Source: Dryocosmus kuriphilus
Taxonomy: Eukaryota; Arthropoda; Insecta; Hymenoptera; Cynipidae
Direction of reading: 5' to 3'
Length of the DNA: 64,000 bases
NCBI GenBank assembly: GCA_038277395.1
Contig: CM076196.1
Coordinates: forward strand, 81,161,786 to 81,225,785
Shown: piece by piece, positions 22,172 to 31,854 of the stretch
Layout: each line of letters opens with the position of its first letter
Position numbering within the stretch: the first letter of the stretch is position 1
The notes under the pieces: model-generated
Database searches by the model: none
Told to the model about the DNA's origin: nothing
Seen by the model: the letters and a program-made list of their open reading frames with translations, nothing else
Program-made: the position numbers and the translations under genes

Positions 22172-23766
22172 GAAGTTTCCCACTGAATTAACATGGGAAA
22201 AGTGAGCATTTTTTAAGTCTAAGATTTGAACATGATGATATATATTATATAGAATTCCTTGTTTCAGTATTTTGTTAGGAATTTGTCAGAGAATAAGAAC
22301 TAATGATAAATTTTGGGTTTGAAAAATTCTAAATCACCTTTGTGGATCCCCAAAGGAGTACCCATAAGAGACAAATTTGAATTTTATGTAATATTGTGGT
22401 TTGTTAACACTTTTAAAAAGTTTTTTTTCCATAAATCATCATTAATCGGTACGCAGGTGCCAATTTTACGTCGGGCTATGGTTGCGCCAACCTTTGTATG
22501 GCTTGGACAACTTTGTGAACCAATGCTTGGTCCAACTAGCGTAATAATAACGCAAGCCTACCTATTTTCCACGGTTGATCCCACAATTCTTCGCAAGGTT
22601 GAGCCAATGACAGAATATAAGATTGACCCACCACTGGTTTTTAAAGTTGGCCCAACTTTGTGGATCAATGGTCGGCCCAAGTAGTGTAATGATAATGCAA
22701 GCCTACCTATTTTCCACGGTTATCCCGACAATGATTTGCATGGTTGAGCCAACCACTGAACACAAGATTGGCCCGTCATTGTTTTTAAAAGTTAGCCCAA
22801 CTTTAACAACTAATGGTCGTCCCAACCAGCGTAATCATAACGCAAGCCTACTTATTTCCCACGGTGGGTTCGATAATGTTTGGCAAGGTTCAGCCAACCA
22901 CGGAACCGAAGTTGACACACTACTGGTTTTCAAAGCTAAGCCAACGTTGACATAAAACGTTGGTCCAGCTTAGCGAATCAACAGTCGGCCCAACTAGCAA
23001 GCCGACGTCTTTTTCAAGCGTCGGCCCGAAAATAGCTCGATATCTCTCTGGTGAAGCCGTCTGTCAACCGTCTAGTTATAGACTATCAGAATATATTATA
23101 ATTTCACTTTTGGCTCACTTTTACCGTCAGCCATCTAGCGGTAACTCACCCGTACTGTTAGATCATTTTACAACAATTTGCCAGAGTATATTACCCGACC
23201 CTAGGCCCAAACTTTAATCAGAGTTGGACCGACGGTCGGGCTCAGTGAGGTTACTCGAACCGGATAATATTATACCGACAGTCGAGCCAGCCGTTAGCTA
23301 GAGTTAGTCCGACTATACTGTTGCGATCATTTTACAACAATGATTAACTGTGATTGATTAAAGAACTCATAACAACTAGAAAATACATTTACTTCGCGAC
23401 TTATCTAAAAAAACAAGTGTTCATACAAACTAAACTTGTTTAAGTAATTGAAAATTACTTGATAAATTACTGGGTATTCTTAAGTTACCAATTAATGATG
23501 TTTTATGGAAAGAAAAAAACTTTCAAGAAGCATTAGTAAGCTGCAATATTACGTAAAATTCAAATTTGTCATTAATGGTGGTTTCTTTGGGGATCCACAA
23601 GGCTGGCTTAAAATTTTTCAAACCCAAAGTTTATGTTTGATTCTTATTCTCGAAAAAATTTTTAACAAAATACTGAAACATGGAATTATATGTAATACAG
23701 CATCATGCTCAAATCTTAGATTTACAAAAGGCTCACTTTTCCCTGGTTAATTCAGTGGGGAACTTC
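22172..23766. mobile_element. long-TIR element with internal tandem array
   Basis: Arms of about 280 bp (22172-22451 and 23486-23766) are inverted copies. Both carry CCACTGAATTAAC near the tip, then GGGAAAAGTGAGC, CTAAGATTTGA, ACAAAATACTGAAAC, GGGGATCCACAA and CATCATTAAT in the same order. Between them lies a GC-richer core with a tandem array (22529-22980) and many copies of the word GGCCCAAC. The open frames of 110-123 codons across the core come from the repeats and are not a transposase. It is non-autonomous; the superfamily is undetermined. Confidence 0.8.
22529..22980. repeat. tandem array, unit about 145 bp, three copies plus a partial
   Basis: Units begin GGTCCAAC (22529), GGTCGGCC (22670), GGTCGTCC (22815) and GGTCCAGC (22962), with periods of 141, 145 and 147 bp. 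Each contains CGCAAGCCTAC-like and GGTTGAGCCAA-like stretches at the same offsets. A degenerate earlier unit may precede 22529. Confidence 0.8.
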
Positions 23767-24097
23767 AACAAGCCACCCCTAAATATTAATCGATTTCGCT
23801 CAAATGAGATATGAGGTACTATGGAAACAAAAAATAAAAATACTCAAAAATTTATAGATTTTATAAAAACTTAAAGCTTTTTAGCTCGAAATAATAATCG
23901 AAGTTCCACTTCTAAACATTCTTGCGATAAAAGCTCTGATATATTCTGCTATATTTGTAGTAAAAACCAGGGTTCGAACGATCGTAAACTCATTTCTGAA
24001 AAGATTCGTAACATTTATAAAGAATCTTTTACTCTCGATGTTGGAGTAAAATGAGAAATGGGTTTCACACAAAATATGTTCCAGTTGTCACATAATT
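23767..24097. other. spacer, nothing recognised
   Basis: AT-rich. A 63-codon minus-strand frame has no recognisable features. Confidence 0.5.
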
Positions 24098-25570
24098 TTG
24101 AGTCATTGGTATATCAGTCGAGATAGTGAAACCCTAAAATTCCCGAAACCTACTTTGTGGGAAAAACCATTAACGGAAAATGATTGCTATTTCTGTACGA
24201 ATAACTTTTCAGGGGTTACTAGGAAGAGCAAGGAAATCAATCCTTATGTCGGTGTTGCAACAGTAACAAGATTCAATAAATCGTTCGAGATTGATGATGG
24301 GAACAATTATGACGACACATTCGGAAGTTGATCTCAGATCAACGATAGCATAGAAGATGAAATAGTACTTTCAATCTGTTCAGTGGAGAATCTGGAGATT
24401 ACCGATGGTTCCGAAGTGGAAGAAATAAGCTCTCGTGATGACGATTTCATTCTATACAATGAAAGTAAGAGATTTCCCAAAATTTTGAAGCAAGAAGAAT
24501 TGAATGATCTAGCAAGAGACTTATAGGGTTACCTAAGGACGGTGCAGAATACCTTGCATCAGTACTAAAAAGTAAAAATTTGTTGTCAGAAGGTATGAAT
24601 GCGAAGTATTCTAGAGTTAGAGAGAAGAATTTCAGAAAGTATTTTTAGAAATAAAAGAACTTTCATTCGTTAACTGTCATAACATGAGTGGATTGATGAA
24701 TGAATTGAAGCCAGGCATTATAAAACCGATAACTGGAGGCTATTTATTGATTCATATAAAGTAAGTCTGAAAGTAGTATTGCTTCGTAATACTTATGTGT
24801 TTGCTACCTTACCAATAGCATATGCAACTGAGCTGAAAGAGCAATACAGTAAGGTTGAACTCGTTTTAGAAAAAATAAAATATCCAGAACATTGTTGTCA
24901 AGTTTGTGGAGGTCTCAAGATGTTGAACATCATACTAGGACAGCAATCAGGCTTCACAAACAGCCTTTCCTTTTCGTGCTCATGGCGTAGTGATCGAGAT
25001 AATCACTATAAACAGAAAATGTGACCAAAAAGAGCACCATTTCAACCAGGTTCTAGTAACATCATCGCTAATCCTCTGATTAGTCCCAAAAAAGTATTAC
25101 TTCCCCCTCTCCACATAAAACTTGGTCGAATGAAAAATGTTGCTAAGCTCTCAAGGGGAAAGGAAGTTGCTTCGAGTATTTAAGAGGAAAATCTCCAAAA
25201 TTATCAAACGCAAAATTGAAAGAGGGCATTTTCGATGGACCACAAATTCGGAAAATGCTGAATGGTGAGAATTTCATCACGTCAATGAATCCGAAACAGA
25301 AAGCAGCATGGATTAGCTTCAAGCAAATTGTAGAAAATTTCCTGGAAAATCACAAGAGTAGGGACTACAAAAAATAATAACTGATATGGTGAAAAACTTT
25401 GGTAAAATGGGGTGTTTGGTGAATCTAAAGCTGCACTTCCTCTTTTTCCATCTTGATTATTTCCCAACAAATTTATGAGATTACAGAGATGGACAAGGAG
25501 AACGATTTCACCAGGATATAAAAGAAATGGAGCGTCAATAGGAAGGAAAATGGGATATCTGATGAAGTAA
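24098..25570 (+). pseudogene. decayed copy of an uncharacterised multi-copy insect protein family
   Basis: Read across several frames, the plus strand spells one long protein of a family I have met as uncharacterised, high-copy predictions in insects and other invertebrates. Its function is unknown. In order: DCYFCTNNFSGVTRKSK (a Cys pair near the start), an acidic stretch, NDLARDLGLPKDGAEYLASVLKS (after a 2-bp TA insertion near 24522), FVNCHNMSGLMNEL, WRLFIDSYKVSLKVVLL, then 24779-25024 with LVLEKIKYPEHCCQVCGGLK, LGQQSGFTNSLSFSCSW and SDRDNHY. After a stop come VLLPPLHIKLGRMKN, FDGPQIRK-like and GQGERFHQDIKEMER pieces. At least four frameshifts and several stops are visible. The multi-copy habit suggests a mobile-element passenger or transposon protein, but no catalytic motif supports that. 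Confidence 0.65.
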
Positions 25571-26732
25571 AAAAAAATACTTATTCAGCTTCAACTGCCT
25601 CAAAAACAAGAGCGCTCTCTTTTTCCAAAAGGTTTCAGTGATCAGAAGTGATGCTTCAAACACGAAATGGGTTATTTGAGTGTTTTTATGCTTTTTTTTA
25701 AGATAATGGATGATCGGTGAACTGATGGGGCTAAACAGACACCAGATTCGGATTCAGCAACCCCGAAAGTATGAAGATACACTGATTTCTGAAGGTTTTA
25801 TTCACCAAATCGATTTTTAGTTGTTTTTTGAGGTTAGGGACGAACAGAGACCTGAAACATATAGGTATAGTGATCTAGTTTACCGCAAAACACTTTTCTT
25901 GTGTCTCTGTGTTATTGTACAATTTCAAATTAGAAAAGGTTCAATGTTTTAAGATTTTTAATTATAGGAATGATATTCTCAACATGTCTTTGTAAAATTA
26001 AAACAGAAATTTTTAACAGTATAAATCATATAGATGAATCCAATTTTCTGATGACCTTGGCGAAAGCTTAAAAATTAAAATCTTGACAAGTTCTTAGATT
26101 TCTTATATTTTTTAGAACTCGTATATCAGTGTATTATGATGCCTTCATTCATTTTTTTTTGTGGTTTCGCGCTCTTTTATTCTCACAAGATCTATGAAGA
26201 GCCTTTCTCTTACGTTTTATGCCCTTTCCAATATGATCTCTTTTCAACGCCCAACAAATTCAGCCATCATATTTGTATCCCATCTTCCTTGATATCGACG
26301 TTTCATTTCTTTTATATTTTGGTGAAATCGTTCTCATTGTTCCTCACTGTAATCTCATAAACTTGTTGGGAATGACGAATATGGCCATCATGAAAATGCC
26401 CGTAATTGTTATTGTCCAAAAACTACGTTTCTTTAAGTTTTATCCTTGAAAGTGTCATTTGAGGATTTTTAAGGCCATATTTAAAAACAAAGTAAGAATG
26501 TTTGCGAACAAACCAGCACCCCAGTTCGATCTGCGACATCTCTCCTCAACAGATTAAAACTTTTGCGGCGAGTCTCACGAACCTAATTGAGACATTTATA
26601 TGGCTTCCCTCACCCGACATAAATTTCGAAGGTCGGACTAAGTGTCAAAAATGCGGCAAGATCCCCAAAACTAATTGTCACATGTGCGACATCTCTCATC
26701 CAATTCAAAATTACATGTTCGGAGAGTGAATA
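25571..26732. other. spacer, no gene seen
   Basis: The first few hundred bases may be the 3' flank of the preceding pseudogene. A 75-codon frame at 26502-26729 contains two CxxC pairs (CQKC, CHMC), but its setting gives no support for a gene. Confidence 0.4.
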
Positions 26733-26749
26733 GGGGGGGGGGGGGGGGG
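26733..26749. repeat. G17 homopolymer
   Basis: Seventeen consecutive G on the plus strand, isolated in AT-rich DNA. Confidence 0.9.
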
Positions 26750-28561
26750 ATAAAATAAAAAATTGATCCTTAGATAATTATTAAATGCTCCTTTACGTAG
26801 GTTTGATGGAAAGATTCAGTGCGGTTTTCTGCAGGGAACAATTGTAGGTTATGTAGATAATGCTGCACAGTAGATTTTATTTGTTACATATAGAAATATG
26901 CCGTGAAGTGACTTACCCCACGTGACTTGATATGGAACTGGAATAGCAAGTATTGGTACCATATGCCTTTCCTGCTTTGGACTAAATTCGGTTAAAATTA
27001 GATATTGGTAGGCGTTTGGTTGGTTATTTTGGGTTTGAATTCGGCAAGGAAGATATTGAGAATTGCTTCCAAGGAGAAAGTTCAGGATAGAAGTGATCAG
27101 CGAAGCGAGGACAATGCGTGTGTAAGGATGAGAGGGCCTAGGTATAGCGAGTGCTTTGCTCCGGAAAATGACCTGTCACTCGGGACACGTCCTTTCTTCC
27201 AAGACTCACGCTACGACGTACCCTGCAGGTTTCTTCCCTCTTTTTCCTGCCCTTTTATTCAAATTTTCACCATATTCGAACATTGACTGACTACACCTTG
27301 CATGCACGATCGACAGTCACTTGCGTTATACAAGAGTAACAGCTGTTCCCTTCAAGACCTTTGATTGATTGACGCTATCGATACTGACTTTCCCTATTTA
27401 TATTCGTTTTGCTTTAGGAAAATATCCTTCGAAGTTGATTTTAAAAGAGGTAATATTTGTCAGAAAATAAAATACTTTTTGAATTTACCAGCATTACCCG
27501 GTTTAAGGAACTCATTCTACCTTCTTAGTTTCCCGTTTCCTCGTTTCCGGCTGCTTCCGAAACGAGGTTCGTGATGAGAATGGGTTTTCGCTCGTCCCGT
27601 GAATTCCCACGTTTCACCTTGGGTACTCGAGTCTAGGGAATGATGGAAGGCAAATTCCACGTAGCTAAATTAGCCCACCAATCTCTAGCTTCTCGACTAA
27701 TCGAAGAGATAATCATTTTGGTATCTTTCGCAAAATTCAAACAGGAAAGGGTAGAAATATTATTTTTAGAGGATATATTATTTTAGAGATGTCCGCAGTT
27801 CATCTCAACATTTCGGTTTGACAGGAGAGAACATAGAATCTGAAGAGGATAATCCCCAGTTTGCATTATATAATGTACATACAAATATGGAAGTATATTA
27901 TACCTTAAGTACAATACGATATGATATGTGTCCCATTCAGAGCATTTGTATTACAGCCTTAGGATATTCTTATTTTCCAAGAATAGAAATGGGTTCAGTA
28001 AGAATAACATGAGGCTCCCGTGGGAAACTCCTTCCTGTTTATACAGACAACCATTAACGTCTACTTCTCTTTTCATATTTATTTAATCCACGATTTACAT
28101 ATCGTACTCCGGGGTGATTTTACTGGTAGAAAGAATCGAAAACACATTCTTTATTAGATTCTTTACTGATTACTTTAAAAAGGAATTTCTTCTTGGAAAT
28201 GGAGATTGCAAATATTGGTTTTTTTATTACATAAAAAATTTAATTTGAAGAATACAATTTTTAATTGTCTAGAAACAATTCTAGGATCTAGTGTTAAATC
28301 CCTCCGAAAAGTCGTTTGGGAGGTTTGCAAAATAAAATTAGTTTATGGAATCCATAAAAGTATCATAACATTACAAAGTAAACCTCCAGGCTGTTGTTTT
28401 TTTTAAACTGTAACGAATCAACCCGGACACCTTTCGTCTTGGTGCTGGTATCATGAGAAAACTTTACAGCACATGCAACTTGATGCAATATCCAACCCAT
28501 AACGTAAACAACATGAGGTAGGGGCAAGGAGGTTGACGACGCATATATGCCGCTTCGATGA
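26750..28561. other. spacer with GC-balanced island 27.0-27.65 kb
   Basis: The island is non-repetitive, with a 93-codon frame (27005-27286) that I do not recognise. The remainder is AT-rich. No element ends were seen. Confidence 0.45.
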
Positions 28562-28640
28562 ACTGGGTAGTGGGTAATGCGTCTTTTCACTTGGAAGGGC
28601 TCGGGTTCAACTTGCTACGACGACGAAGCCTCGTAAAGGA
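28562..28640 (+). mobile_element. possible tRNA-derived SINE head
   Basis: An A-box-like GGGTAGTGGGTAATGC (about 28565-28580) is followed about 25 bp later by a B-box-like GGGTTCAACTTGC, then a GTAAAGG stretch often seen after such heads. No cloverleaf can be closed, so this is not a tRNA gene. The match to the box consensus is imperfect. Confidence 0.3.
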
Positions 28641-28882
28641 AACAGCAAATCTTACATTATGTCTACACAACTTTTAAAGTTTATATATTATTACTGGGCT
28701 GAAGCTCGAGACATCTTAGAAAGATAAAATTAAAAAATTTTTTGTATAACAATAAAGTATAATGTTTCAAAAGCAATTTCCATAATAATCTATGCAAAAT
28801 TTGCAATAAAAAAATGCAAGCACAAAAATCACTTCTTCAACAAAAATTAACATTTTCTCCCAAAATGGAAAAAGTTTTTACA

Positions 28883-29345
28883 CTTTATATTTCAAAACTT
28901 ATCACTCAAGGGTTATAAATGAAAATTTCAAATTAAATTTCAAATGCTCGGAGAAGTGTCCAATTGGATCCAAACTTCCCAAGTAAACTCAACCACAAAC
29001 ATATACAGTCATTTAAACATAAAGCCAAGAAAGTGTAGTGTTTTCGCAACTTGTATTTCAAAAAATATTTCCCGGGGGTAATAAATGAAAATTTCAAATT
29101 AAATTTAAAATTCTCGGACAAATGTCCAATTGGACAAAAACTGCCCGAGTAAACTCTCCGACGTACATATGCGACCATTTAAACATAAAACAAAGAAAGT
29201 GTAGTATTTTTTCGCTTTGTATTTCAAAACATATTGCTCAGGGGTATTAAATGAAAATTTTTTATTCAATTTTTAATCCCCGGAGAAGTGTCAAATTGGA
29301 CAAAAACTGCCATGTTTAAAATTACCGTATATGCTTTTGGGTGCG
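28883..29345. repeat. tandem repeat, unit 166 bp, nearly three copies
   Basis: The anchor AATGAAAATTT recurs with period 166 (GAAAATT at 28921, 29087 and 29253). Each unit also has TGTCCAATTGGA (or a variant) about 35 bp downstream and CATTTAAACATAAA further on. The third unit is diverged and ends early. It ends about 130 bp upstream of the Tc1-like element. It resembles a short satellite fragment. Confidence 0.8.
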
Positions 29346-29477
29346 TTTACAGTCTTAATTAAACTAAGAATGACGCACGAAGAGTTGCTTAATACTTTTC
29401 TGTCAAAAAACTGGGATTTTATGAAGAAAAATGGCTAAATATTATACATTTGCTTATAAGAATTGTTTATAGTTATA

Positions 29478-30738
29478 CAGTCTGTTTCAGAAGACAAGGT
29501 ATGCGTTTTCTCGAAAAGTTACAAAGATTTTTTTCCCTTTCTTTTTTGGCCTGACTGTACGTTTGAAGGGCTAAGGCGGAACCGCTGATTCGCTTCATTC
29601 TCGTTCGAAGTGTCAGATATTGCACAATATTGCACAATGAGTGCTGTATACGCTAAACGTTTTGAGGATGTGTTTTTGTGCACCAATAAACACAGACCAC
29701 ATCTTTCGTACTCAGCCGCTGCTAAAGTGCTTAAAAAGTCTAAGCACTTCGTGCAAACGTGGGTGGAGTGGTATAGAGACACAAAAATAGTCGACGATCT
29801 GCCGGGAAGAGAAGAAATGCGAGCATCGTCGAGTAAGGAGGATAAGGCGATCATCGCACTGTTCAAGCGCAACCCTGCTCTGCGGCTGCGCGAAGCCAAA
29901 TCTAAGCTAGCGGCGAAGGGACTAGAGGTTAGTATAAACACCATAAGATGCAGATTAGCTGAGGCAAAAGTGCAGTACCGTAGGACGAGGCAGAAACCCC
30001 TGCTCTCAGAGGTTAAAAACGCTTGGGATGGGCTATGAGAAAGAATGATCGCGATTGGTCAAATGTAATTTTTTCCAACGAGGCGTCCTTTCGGGCATGG
30101 GTTCCCATAAAACGTGCCTGGTCAGGCTGTGGTGAGCGGTTCTTCCAGCGAACTGTTAAACACCCCATGAAGGTCCATGTTTGGGGATGCTTCTCACAGC
30201 GCGGTTTTGGCTGTTTAGAGCTTTTTACTGAGAACCTGAACGCTCAAAGAATGGTCAAAATCTACAAACATGGTCTTCTGAAGTATGCAGGAAAGATGTT
30301 TGGAGCCAACAATGAGGTTTGGATCCTTCAAGAGGACAACGACCCTAAACATCGCAGTCGCCTCTGCACGAGCTGGAAAGCGGAAAATGGCGTCCTGATC
30401 TTGGACTGGCCTTCACAATCTCCTGATGCAAATCTAATTTAAAAATGTGTGGAGTGTCGTTAAGAGAAAACTTGCAGGAAGGCGTGTATTCACCTTCAAG
30501 CAGCTCTCTCGACGAATTAGAGAGGTATGGCCCTCTCTATCTTCAGAATATGCCGAAAAAATAGTCGAGAGCATGCCCAGAAAGTGCCAGGCCATTATCC
30601 AGAATAACGGCGATTGGACGGCTTATTAAGTAGAGTCCGCCCTAATTTTTAAAGCGTTTTTTCATGGAAAGAAAGAAAAATGAAGTTTACTTTGAAACTT
30701 TTCGAGAAAACGCGTACCTTGTCTTGTGGAACTGACTG
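29478..30738 (+). mobile_element. Tc1-like element
   Basis: Inverted ends of about 50 bp start CAGTCTGTTTCAGAAGACAA on the left and CAGTCAGTTCCACAAGACAA (reverse complement) on the right. Both continue through GCGTTTTCTCGAAAAGTT. TA lies outside both ends (29476-29477, 30739-30740). The length of 1261 bp is typical of a complete Tc1-family element. Confidence 0.93.
29637..30629 (+). pseudogene. Tc1-like transposase, near full length, catalytically dead
   Basis: DDE transposase that would excise and insert its own element. I start it at 29637 (MSAVYAKRFED). Two helix-turn-helix segments come first: SYSAAAKVLKKSKHFVQTWVEWY and the INTIRCRLAEA part. An indel near 30010-30020 shifts the frame after RRTRQKP. 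The catalytic core reads NVIFSNEASFRAW, where the family's FSDE has its first Asp replaced by Asn. Then come VHVWGCFSQRG and LQEDNDPKH with the second Asp intact. At DANLI the expected Glu codon GAA has become TAA and an extra A shifts the frame. The tail WSVVKRKLAGRRVFT to QAIIQNNGDW is intact in the third frame. Length otherwise matches the family (about 330 codons). Confidence 0.92.
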
Positions 30739-31252
30739 TAATTGGGTTAATTTAAAATAATAATCACAAAGTGTCTTTACTTCATCTGTATATTTAATCA
30801 CAAGTGAGTTTTCAAGATTATGTAAAACAACCACTTAAAGCGCATTTTCAAAACGATCAGAACACCTGGTGGTCGTTTTACCAAGAGCCGTAATCTGAAT
30901 TTCGCTTTGTGGCACTTTTGAAACGACCAGAACGCGTTGTGGTGGTTTATTTTTCTCAGTGTCCGTTTCCAGCTATTTCGTCTAACATATATACGCAATA
31001 TGGAATTATACAAGTCAGAGATCCATAAATTTTTAAAATATTGTATCTCATAAGCATGATAATTTTTATAGATTAAATATATTCCTAATATCTATTGATA
31101 ATTGTATAACTAAAGGAAATATCTTCTTTTTTGTTTCAGGTGAGTTGAACTTGTCATTTTACTGCTCAAAGTTCCTGTAAGTATTCGTATAATAAAAAAC
31201 TGAATAAATGAATTAACTCTATTAAAGATATCCTTTTCGTTCTTTCTAAAAC
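30739..31252. other. spacer with a short direct duplication and a splice-like site
   Basis: Two related stretches, AACGATCAGAACACCTGGTG (about 30852) and AACGACCAGAACGCGTTGTG (about 30923), lie about 71 bp apart in the same orientation. No gene was seen. The splice-like sequence is annotated separately. Confidence 0.5.
31123..31146 (+). promoter_or_regulatory. candidate recursive splice site (zero-length exon)
   Basis: A pyrimidine tract ending TTTGTTTCAG is followed without a gap by GTGAGT, so a good 3' splice site is fused to a good 5' splice site. A branch-point-like AACTAAA lies about 25 bases upstream (about 31108-31114). Such fused sites are known as ratchet points in very long insect introns, where they let an intron be removed in steps. 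It falls in a gap between mobile elements. If real, it puts the window inside a plus-strand intron. Confidence 0.5.
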
Positions 31253-31790
31253 ATCCCCTGTAGAAATTCAAATGGGGAGCTAGTCTGGTTACCGACCAGT
31301 TGGCCCCACTTAATGTCGGGGGCTAGTCAGTTGACCCCACTTTTCATAGTCGGAGGCTGTTCAGGTACTAATATGGTCAGTACGTTTGTCCCGAAGAAAA
31401 TAGTCTTAACGAAAATTTCTAAAAACAGTGAATATTATAGCAAGCATATACTAGTCCGCTAGAGTGTCATACCTCAATGTAATGAAGAAACGACATTCCA
31501 GTGAAGTAGAATATAGTTGATATATACACTATTTTTGGAAGTTTTCATTAATATTCTTTTCTTTGGGACAGTCGGTTATTTATAGTTCTTTCCTAAATCT
31601 ACACTAAAAGGTAAATAAATAAAAACTATAATTACAAGATTGGAAAAAAGTTTTAATCATTGTTGCTAAAATTTCGTAGCAACTGCGACACCACGAGGTG
31701 ATTTGAGCTTAGGAAGGAAGAAAGGTTTAAATGAATACACAGCACTATAAACTTTATTTATTATTTTTTTTCTTCCATAGGCAGCCAACT

Positions 31791-31838
31791 AATATAATAA
31801 TAACAATAATAATTATTATTATCATTATTATTATTATG
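31791..31838. repeat. ATT/AAT trinucleotide-rich microsatellite
   Basis: Imperfect AAT repeats pass into ATT repeats. It forms the 3' tail of the minus-strand LINE. Confidence 0.75.
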
Positions 31839-31854
31839 GTGTAGCTTTGCGAAC

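Noticed and set aside
22313..22955. Overlapping frames of 123 and 110 codons
   Set aside because: They run through the 145-bp tandem array and take their length from the repeat; there are no protein motifs.
26502..26729. 75-codon frame with CQKC and CHMC pairs
   Set aside because: Short, isolated, ending next to a G17 run, with no homologous context; two CxxC pairs can arise by chance.
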